From contig CM055959.1 in assembly GCA_029490685.1 (NCBI GenBank), positions 49,868,096 to 49,932,095 on the forward strand: a stretch of 64,000 bases of DNA, in the 5' to 3' direction. Both the position numbers and the translations under genes were made by a program. The notes below the pieces were generated by a model, which ran no database searches, was not told the DNA's origin, and worked only from the letters and a program-made list of their open reading frames with translations. The stretch is from Schizonepeta tenuifolia. Taxonomy: Eukaryota > Streptophyta > Magnoliopsida > Lamiales > Lamiaceae. The first letter of the stretch is position 1. Each line of letters begins with the position of its first letter. Positions 56,747-64,000 of the stretch are shown piece by piece.

Positions 56747-57076
56747 AGGAGGATGAGGAGGAAGAGGAAGAGGAAGAGGAAGAGGTGCCGCCGGTGTTAT
56801 GGTGGTTGGGGCGTGGTGGTGGCAAATGGTGGTGGTGATTGCTGGAGCGGGAGGGAGGGTGGGAGAGAGAGAGAGAGGAACAACATAGAAGAAAACGTGA
56901 AAATAAGTAGGAGGGGTAAAATTGGAAACTAGTGCTAAATTTTTAACAGTTTAAGAAAAGTGCTATAATTTAAATTAACAATATAAGAAGTGCTATAATA
57001 ACTAAAATTCTCAAATAAATATTACTCCATAACTTTTAAAAGATAAATATTACCCTACTTTAGTTACCTACCCTTA

Positions 57077-57193
57077 GAGGGTGTTTGGCTAAACTTTTAA
57101 GCTCCTTAAAATAGCTTATAAGTTGTTCATTATCAAGGATTTAGGAGCTTATAAGTTGTTTTAAGGAGCTTTTAAGCTCAACCAAACACCCTC
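57077..57193. mobile_element. 117-bp Tourist-type MITE (PIF/Harbinger-derived)
   Basis: The ends are exact inverted copies of GAGGGTGTTTGG. The element is flanked on both sides by TTA (57074-57076 and 57194-57196), the target duplication of PIF/Harbinger elements. The interior is itself an imperfect palindrome with AAGCTCCTTAAAA and TTTTAAGGAGCTT arms, so it can fold into one long hairpin. No coding capacity. Confidence 0.85.
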
Positions 57194-57196
57194 TTA

Positions 57197-57520
57197 TTAT
57201 TTATCTTTTCTCCATCGCGCCGTCACTCCACATCTCCTTTGGTTCCTCTATTGTCTTCCACGCCCGTTGTCGACATCACCGTCATCTTTCACAGGCGATG
57301 TTTGTCTTACACATCGACGACAACACCATCATCTCCAACATCGTCCTACTTTTTTTTTGTCGGTGTGACAGTGATTTCGATCACCGCTTCTTCCATAGCC
57401 ACCATCTCGGGACAAATCTTAGACCAACTCAGAGTCTTCTCATCTTCCCCGTCGCTGCTGCCTCACTCTGATGCCATCGCCACGTTTAGCCACCGGCCAA
57501 GACTCGTGAAAGAGCACAGA
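57197..57520. other. Flank between the MITE and the Tekay-like LTR
   Basis: Pyrimidine-rich sequence with repeated CATC/CGTC words and an open plus frame from 57239 that runs on into the LTR. I do not recognise it and would not call it a gene. The bases ACAGA (57516-57520) may be the left target duplication of the following element. Confidence 0.45.
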
Positions 57521-60500
57521 TGTAATACCCCGGATATTTTCTTCCAACGAAAAATAAAAATTTAATTAATAATTAAGGCTTTGCACGCCTAAGTTAAGGA
57601 TTTTCGATTCTAAGATTAACGGTGAAATCCGTTTCTGAAAATAAATTCCAGAAGTCAGTCGAACGACTACTATACTAGGGTTTTCGCATCCGATAGAATT
57701 TTCGTCTGAAAGTTCCGATCGAAAAACCGTCAGGATTTGCATTCACTTTTTCTTCGATACGAGTTCACCGGAGAAAGTCAGTTTTTATAATTTTTCCGGA
57801 TGAATTTTAGACTGTCTTATCTCGACTTTTTATCGGATTTTGAAAAACGAATTAGGTTTTCTGAGTATGTGATTTATTTCTAATCTAACAGACGAATTAG
57901 ATTTCGTCGAATACGTAACCACCTAAGAAAGTTTTTCTCAACTTTTATATCGACGTTCTAGACCCGGAAACGAGATATTTCCGTCAAATAAAACGCATCC
58001 AAACGCCCCCTTAACGAGTCATCACCTTTGTTGTTAGATTTTTATACCTTTATCAAATAGTATAAGCCTTGTCATCCCTCCTTTCTTCTTCACCATTGCC
58101 GCTACCTCCCTCTCTATTTCTCTCTCATTTCTCTCTCAAATTCCTCCATTAAAGCTTCATCTCCAAGCTCTTCTCAAGATCACAAGTCATCCGTCTACCG
58201 ATCGATTTCATTTCCGAGTTCATATTTAGCAAGGTAGGAACTTCTTCTACGTTATGAACCGAACAAAAACTCGATTCCATCATCTTTATTTTTTTGCGAA
58301 CCTTAGAGGATGAAGAAGCATGTTGATCTTTTGGTTAGTTCATGTTATAGTATGCATAGAATTAGGTTTTATGGATCGAATCATGAAGAAAATCATCCCC
58401 CTTTGAATTAGTGTATTACCGAAATTTTTAGAGATTTTAGGGGTTTTTGCTAGCTCGATTTTCTTGATGTTTAATTGATGGATTAGTGTTCTACATGATG
58501 TTAGATGATCACATGATTTAATTGGTATTTTTCTAAAAATAAAAATAAAATGTAAGAGAACAACAAGTGAGAATTTGATGAAGAAGATGATATAGTTTGC
58601 ATGTTTTGTTAATAGAAATGTTATGTAAGATATTTAAGGATGAATATATAATTATTTGGATTTTTTCTAAAAATAAATTGAAAAATGTAAGAGACGGAAA
58701 TCCGTCGATAAGTTGAAGCTCATTAATGTTTTTAGAATATGGTTTACATATTAGTGATGCTTGATAGATAATGACCGATGTTGTAAAATTTGAACGAAAA
58801 TGGAGAACGTCGGAATTTTGCTAAGAGACGAAGAATCGTCAATAAGTCGAAAATAGATAATGATTTAGGTTTATGATTCGAACCTATGATAATCTTGTTA
58901 GTTAATGATTGTAACCGTAAAATTTGAACGAATTCTAAGAAGGTTCTAATTTCGTTAAGAGACGGAGAATCGAGATTAAAAGCCGATAGAAAAGTCGAAT
59001 AAAGAAAACCAATTTATAAAAATGATTGTTGTCGATGAACGATATTGTAGTTGACGACATTTCCATCCGAGATACGAGATGTTTTGAGTTTTAAGATAAT
59101 AAACGAGAAGTCGAAGAATGAAATAGAAATTGAAATTTGATTTGGTTTAGTAATTGGTTAGTTTAAAATGACGTGAAAATGCTCGTCGTTTGTTTAATCA
59201 AAAGACGTGAATGTGAACCCGATAAAGGGATACTGCATGTTGACTGCATTGAGATGAAGTTTTTGTGAAAATAAAAAGTGGAATAGCATTGATCGAACCT
59301 AGGGAATCGTACTTTGAGTTTTGTCGAGCATTAGGGTTTCGCGCGGACTGTTTTGCGACATTGCACGGAAACTGTTATAACTTTTTAGCTCGCTTAACGA
59401 AATCGAGATCCGTAAATTGGAGAGTTAACTAGACACCCATGGATTTCTTCTGGTATAGATTTCATCCCCTGTTTTAAAATTCTCTATTCTGTGCGAACTC
59501 CAGATCCTCTGTAATGTGCAGAAAGTTTCCAAAACTTAATTTCTTAAGTTGAATCCTTTTCAACTTCGTTCCATATGAACTTTTAAGTCGTTATAAGTTA
59601 TCGACATCCATTATCTACTGACCTAAGTGTCGAGTAATGAGCCGAGTCAGTTTGTAGACGAGAATTGATTGAAGTCTCGTTTATTAGTTAATCAAAAGAA
59701 AGTAGTAAAGTGCAAAAGCCTAAAAGACTAAAACCGGTTTCGATTTCCTGTTTCTTATATCGTTACGTTCAAGTTACTTAAGTTTGTTTATTTACGATAA
59801 AAGGAGGAAGTCAGCACCGAGGATAGGATGGAAGACCAGAGACGGAAGCTCGTATAGTAGTTCTGTAATCAGTAAGGTGGGCTTTTCTATATATCAAATC
59901 AAATGAGCGATGCTCGAAAATCTTTATTTACAGCTTTGATAATTGTGTTTTCAAGGTGATAATCAGGGCATGAAATATTTTTTTTATGTGAGTTCATTTG
60001 TGCCATTCTGAGTTAGCCGACTGCTTTCCAGAAATTATGAGTTAGATACAATGGGGCTAACTAAATCGATCATACTCTGAGTTAGTATACAAGGGGGACT
60101 TTCCAGAGTTTGTGTACACGGTAGCCGGTGTGTGTGGTACCCTGTTGAGGGGTAGCTAACCACGGTGAGGAATGTTGAGCAAATCGAACGTAACATCTGT
60201 CAGAAAAATGCTTGCAAGCTATTTTGTGAAAAGTGAAAGAAAATGTTTAATAGGCATGGGTATTTGATGAAAAACCCCGATGCGCTATTTGTAAGATGCC
60301 TGATTAATCTATACTTATGATATATTTTCGGCAATGTGCCCACTAAGTACTTTTGTACTTAGTCCTGCATATGTTTTATAAAATGTGCAGGTTGAGTGAT
60401 GGGAGCGGCGGTGGTTGAAGTTGAGTTAAGAGTCGTAACTAGAATAAAGAACTTGTATCAATGCTTTACGCTTTCCGCTGCCAATCTTTTTGAAGTTGAT

Positions 60501-60739
60501 GTATCTATCTGTTGGGTCTAAACCCCATACAATGAATTCAGTTCCTGTTGAACAACTTGTCAAGTGATCCTTCGAGATCAACTCTTTCTTTTAAATGAAG
60601 TCTTGTTCATAGTAGTTATTCTATTATTAATGTATGTTTATTCGTTTATTCTTATTCATCCCCCTTCTTTCCCGCTTCTTTAATCCAACCCCTAGTCGCA
60701 CCCCGGCCTTGCCGTCCCTCGGGATTTGGGGCTGTGACA
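57521..60739 (+). repeat. 5' LTR of the Tekay/Del-like element, 3219 bp
   Basis: It has TG...CA ends. Near 60345-60395 it contains GTACTTTTGTACTTAGTCCTGC and GTGCAGGTTGA, shared with the 33759-38034 solo LTR. A pyrimidine-rich leader-like region lies at 58078-58150. Confidence 0.85.
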
Positions 60740-60742
60740 GAG

Positions 60743-60759
60743 TGGTATCAGAGCAATCA
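60743..60759 (+). other. Primer-binding site (Met tRNA) of the Tekay-like element
   Basis: TGGTATCAGAGCAATCA starts four bases after the LTR end and matches the 3' end of initiator-Met tRNA over its first twelve bases. Confidence 0.9.
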
Positions 60760-61695
60760 TTTCTGCTTTGCATACAAGTTATCTTTCAAGTAATATGATA
60801 GAGCATTTGTTCATGCTCTACACCTAAGTCTTCCTTCAAATAAAGTTAAGTCGTAACACTAAGTATAAGAGTGTAGACGACAACTCAACCTCCCGCTACG
60901 TCGACTCAACCAAAGAAGAAAAGTAAGAAAAGAAATTTCAGAAGTATGATTTCTTTTAAGAAGAAATTTTGATTAAGTATGAAAGTATGATGAGATTAAG
61001 TATGCCAAGTATGATTTGATTAAAGTATAAAGATTATACTTTGTGATATTACGTGAACTATGTGAAAGCATGAATGCTATACTATGTGAAAGTATGTGAA
61101 ATTATGTGAGATGTAATTTCTTTATTCAAATGATTGTTTGGCATGAGAATTTAGACGAATTCTAAGGCCTTCTCGATTCTTTGAGAACATAGATGTTCTA
61201 AGAAGCGTTGGCCAAGAAACAATCGGATCGGAAGGACAGAATAAAGGGAATCAAAGCGAATAAATGAATGTCACCTACGTAAAGTGACATGAACAACAGA
61301 CTCGTTGGAGTCGACTTGTTTTTTAAAAAGAAAGCCGTAAGAATTTCCTTTTAAGGAAATAAAATAAAGAATAATAAGAAGAATAAGAATTAATAAGTTG
61401 ATAAGTTAAAAAAATGAAAAGAAATCGTTAAGAAATTTTCTTCGAAAAGGAAATAAAGTGAGAAAGTAAAAGAATAATAAGTAAAAGGATGAAAATAAAA
61501 TCTTGAAATTTTATTTTTATATATTATTTGAGTGCAATTTCTTGAAATTGCTAGATGATTAAGATAAGTTGTGATTAAGTGGTTAAGTATTGCAATTTTG
61601 AATAATGGAGTATTCTAATTGTAAATTTAAGAATTTTCTTAAGATAAGTTATTATCCTACCAGTTACTGATCCGTGTTTCTTAAAACCTTATAGG
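60760..61695 (+). other. Untranslated leader of the Tekay-like element
   Basis: AT- and purine-rich, with repeated AAGTATGA and AAAGTATG words. No open frame of note. It leads to the ATG at 61696. Confidence 0.6.
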
Positions 61696-62607
61696 ATGGC
61701 TTCTAGTAGTGACATGACTCAGGAGAATCAATCCCCGCCACAGCGTACTTGGGCAGATGAGATACTAGATGAGTATCATGACTACAAAGCAGGCCCAAGT
61801 GATGACATTGGACAAATAGTTAGGAACTTCTCCACACTTTACCATGCAGCCCGACACAGTGTTATAGAGTGTCAGGCTATAGCAGATTTGATTGTTCAAC
61901 TACCAGATGAGTGGCGCGGATGGGCACATGATGTGTCTTGGTACTTCCTTGCACTGTTCGGCGATGACACTGAGCCGATAGGAGATTTCTCAGGATTCGC
62001 ACTCACCGTACACGAGCGTTTCTTTCAGAACAGATTCATAGTGTCAGTTCCTATTCAGGAGCACCACACCAACCGTCATTTTTCAGAGCCAGAGCCAGAG
62101 TCTTTGAACATGGATCCGGAGATGGCCACACTGTTAGAGTTACCACTAGTCCTTTCACCCAGTGAGGAGTTAGATCCAGAGACAGGATACCTGGAGATCG
62201 GCACAGAGTTTGCTACTATGATAGAATTTCCATTCCCATTTAGACCACTTGAGGAGATCTGTGCAGAGTTGGCGAGGGTCCGAGGAGAGTTTGAGGCAAG
62301 ACCATCCAGGGTCCGTTCTACAGAGGAATACGAGTCTAGTTCACCTCCCGAGCACCTGCTGCTTCCAAAGAAGAGGACAGTAGAGACCAGTTTGGACTAC
62401 TTGGTTTCAGACTTGGGGAGGACAGTTTCAGACGTGCCTTCACCACCACCACTTACACTTTTGGACGGCACTACTTTGAGGGTTGACGAGGCACTTCAGC
62501 TCGTCTTTGGTACAGATCCTAAGGAGGATCTGAACGAGGATCCGAAGGAGGACCCCGAGGAGTTTCAGGCCGTAGAGGGTAGTAGTGACTCAACTACAGC
62601 TTGTTGA
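61696..62607 (+). CDS. Intact 303-aa ORF of unknown function between primer site and gag
   Basis: The frame starts MASSSDMTQENQSPPQ and runs without a break to a TGA at 62605-62607. The first 120 residues look folded (WADEILDEYHDYKAG, then a Trp/Phe-rich WRGWAHDVSWYFLALFGDD). The rest is acidic and low in complexity, rich in Glu, Pro and Ser, with a DPKEDLNEDPKEDPEE repeat near the end. There is no zinc knuckle, no Pro-rich capsid pattern, no signal peptide and no membrane helix. It is not the gag, which follows separately at 63157. Extra 5' ORFs are uncommon in Ty3/gypsy elements. I do not recognise a family. Its intactness contrasts with the three stops in the adjacent gag. Confidence 0.75.
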   Translation: MASSSDMTQENQSPPQRTWADEILDEYHDYKAGPSDDIGQIVRNFSTLYHAARHSVIECQAIADLIVQLPDEWRGWAHDVSWYFLALFGDDTEPIGDFSGFALTVHERFFQNRFIVSVPIQEHHTNRHFSEPEPESLNMDPEMATLLELPLVLSPSEELDPETGYLEIGTEFATMIEFPFPFRPLEEICAELARVRGEFEARPSRVRSTEEYESSSPPEHLLLPKKRTVETSLDYLVSDLGRTVSDVPSPPPLTLLDGTTLRVDEALQLVFGTDPKEDLNEDPKEDPEEFQAVEGSSDSTTAC

Positions 62608-63156
62608 GCAGAGCGTCATAGACGCGTAGTAGCAGTAGAAGTTTCTTTTCGTCTTGTAAATAGTCGGATCAGTAACTACCCTTTTGTAGTACTCTATGCG
62701 GATACGAAGTTTTTGGGATCGTTTCCATTCTAGTACTTCCAGTAAAAACGGAGATGCAACTTGTTAGTGCACCCCGTATATAGATAGGCAGTTAGCCTAG
62801 TTTAGACTTGTCATAGTCTAACTTTTTGTATAAGTCCTCGTTGGAGAAAAAAAAAACTAATATTCTTTTTGACATGTATATAATATATATATATGATGAC
62901 CCGAGAGTGCGCTTAAATCTTGTGAAAGTTTCTTCTAGGTACGATTAGAAGAAAAAGTTCGGATAAATATTCTGGTTTAAACTGAGAAGTTAAAAGTTTA
63001 AAAGAGTTAAGAATCCAAGCTGTTTTATCAGTTTTCTTTTTCATGAACTTGTTTAAGTCAGGAAAAAAGGTTAGTAAGTAAAAGAAGGTTAAGTAAGTAA
63101 GTAAATGATTAAAAGCAAAAGTGCTAATGAGAATTTCTGTTTTCAATAGTTTCAAA
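62608..63156 (+). other. Spacer between the extra ORF and gag
   Basis: Non-coding, AT-rich, with an (AT)n-like stretch near 62877-62894 and an A9 tract near 62847. The minus-strand open frame here is a chance frame. Confidence 0.6.
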
Positions 63157-64000
63157 ATGCCGCCAAGAGTAGTAAACCGAAGAGGACCTGGTAGACCTAG
63201 GGGATGTGGTAGACGTCAAGCTCGAGTTGAAAGAGAAGGGGAACAAGAATATCATGAAACCCCTCCACCACCATCACCATCTCCACCACCACCCCGTCGT
63301 GATATTGAGGACTTATTCCTCAAATGAAACCCACCTGTGTTTAAAGGAACTGGTAACCCAAGCGATGCTGAGCTTTGGGTGTGAACTATAGAGAAAATCT
63401 TTAAACTCCTCAAATGTACTGATGAGGAGCATTTGTCGTGTGTCACATTCCAGCTTTCCGGCCCAGCTGACTACTGGTGGGAGGCTAGGCAGAAAGTTAT
63501 ACCTGTGGAGCATCTGGCTCGTTTTACATGGGAAGAATTTAAGGAAGCATTGTACGATAAGTACGTACCTAAGACCTATAGAGCTCAAAAGGAGGCTGAG
63601 TTCTATAATTTAAAACAAGGAAAGATGACAGTAACCGAGTACGACGCCAAGTTCTACGAAAGGTATGCACCTGCTCAGGTGGATACCGAAGAAAAGATAG
63701 CGAAGAAGTTCCTTGGGGGACTTGAGCATGAGTATGGAATAGCATTAGCTAGTCATGGAGGACTGAGCTACACCGAGGTTTTAGGACGAGCTCTAGAGAT
63801 GGAGGTCGTAGTGCCTGATGAAAGGAAAGCTATAACACCCGTACCAGCACTAACCCAGAATCGAGGCTATTACAATAACAACAATAATAACTACCAGGGA
63901 AAATGAAAATGGGAAGGAGAAAACAACAGTGGCTACTATCAGCACTCCAATAATCAAAGGAACCCGAGGAATGGAAACCAGCAAGGCTATCAGCAGCCTA
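63157..64000 (+). pseudogene. Tekay-like gag with three TGA stops, partial
   Basis: The ATG at 63157 gives MPPRVVNRRGPGRPRGCGRR, a basic AT-hook-like start followed by a Pro-rich linker. The capsid (retrotrans_gag) region shows FQLSGPADYWWEARQ, FTWEEFKEALYDKY and KFLGGLEHEYGIALASHGG. An Asn-rich stretch follows, and the frame continues past the window end, where the zinc knuckle and pol would be expected. In-frame TGA codons stand at 63325, 63382 and 63904. At each, CGA (Arg) would fit the surrounding motif, so single C-to-T changes explain all three. Confidence 0.85.

Larger units (their letters stand above)
53760..57008. mobile_element. 3.2-kb block with long degenerate inverted ends, MULE-like candidate
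   Basis: About 100 bp at 53760-53860 aligns with the reverse complement of 56925-57008 at roughly three quarters identity by eye, sharing AATTTAAATTATA, GCACTTTTCTTA and AATTTAGCACT-type words. Just inside, both ends carry related CCACCACCACC / GCCGCCGGTG sequences in inverted order. Long terminal inverted repeats enclosing unrelated cargo suggest a Mutator-like element. I found no 9-bp target duplication and no transposase, so the class is inferred. Confidence 0.4.
57521..64000 (+). mobile_element. Ty3/gypsy Tekay/Del-like retrotransposon, 5' part, cut by the window end
   Basis: A 3.2-kb LTR (57521-60739) with TGTAATACCCCGG...GGGCTGTGACA ends is followed by a Met-tRNA primer site, a 303-aa ORF and a gag gene. 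Long LTRs with these ends and this primer are typical of the chromovirus lineage Tekay/Del (family knowledge). Pol and the 3' LTR lie beyond the window. Confidence 0.8.

Noticed and set aside
56511..56932. Serine-rich and Arg/Glu-rich frames on both strands
   Set aside because: They are translations of the GA/CT microsatellite and its GAGGAG flank.
57239..57565. 108-aa plus frame before the Tekay-like LTR
   Set aside because: It crosses the LTR border at 57521, so it cannot be an ancestral gene as it stands, and its composition is that of simple CATC/CGTC repeats.

Overview
The window is plant nuclear DNA, almost certainly from a eudicot. It is AT-rich, contains one intron-split host gene of plant type, and is otherwise filled with plant transposon lineages: L1-type LINE, Ty1/copia SIRE-like, Ty3/gypsy Athila, Ty3/gypsy Tekay/Del-like, Stowaway, Tourist and PIF/Harbinger-associated sequences. 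I cannot fix the genus. I found no rRNA, tRNA or CRISPR.

Layout. 107-5592 (minus): nearly full-length but decayed LINE. 6042-7320: solo LTR with 5-bp target duplication GAAGA. 8416-12125 (minus): the only host gene that looks intact, an eight-exon NIPA-type magnesium transporter of 322 aa, with a CT-rich leader, a likely 5'UTR intron and a Stowaway MITE upstream. 13417-14118: candidate inverted-repeat element with a second Stowaway inside it. 14519-27768 (plus): complete but inactive 13.25-kb SIRE/Maximus-like copia element, target duplication GATAG, with a 3-kb extra ORF after pol.

27774-39435 is a mosaic of isolated gene pieces: one Rab GDI exon, the C-terminus of an F-box FBA protein, a possible NLR piece, and one exon of a ZTP29-like ZIP transporter cut at its splice acceptor by a 4.3-kb solo LTR (33759-38034). 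It also holds a 2.6-kb tandem array built on a TATCACTTT motif.

39789-53526 (minus) is a PIF/Harbinger-associated ORF1-like coding sequence split by a 12.5-kb Athila element (40387-52900) whose 1314-aa pol frame is still open. 53760-57008 is flanked by long degenerate inverted repeats and carries a palindrome array with GCN4-like TGA(G/C)TCA motifs plus a 5'-truncated LINE tail. A 117-bp Tourist-type MITE follows. From 57521 to the window end is the 5' part of a Tekay/Del-like element with a 3.2-kb LTR, an intact 303-aa ORF of unknown function, and a gag frame with three TGA stops.

The genes do not form a pathway. The window records nested insertion, LTR-LTR recombination and methylation-type decay (many stops are explained by C-to-T change in CG or CHG context) around one surviving transporter gene. 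All calls come from reading the sequence. No database search or alignment program was run.
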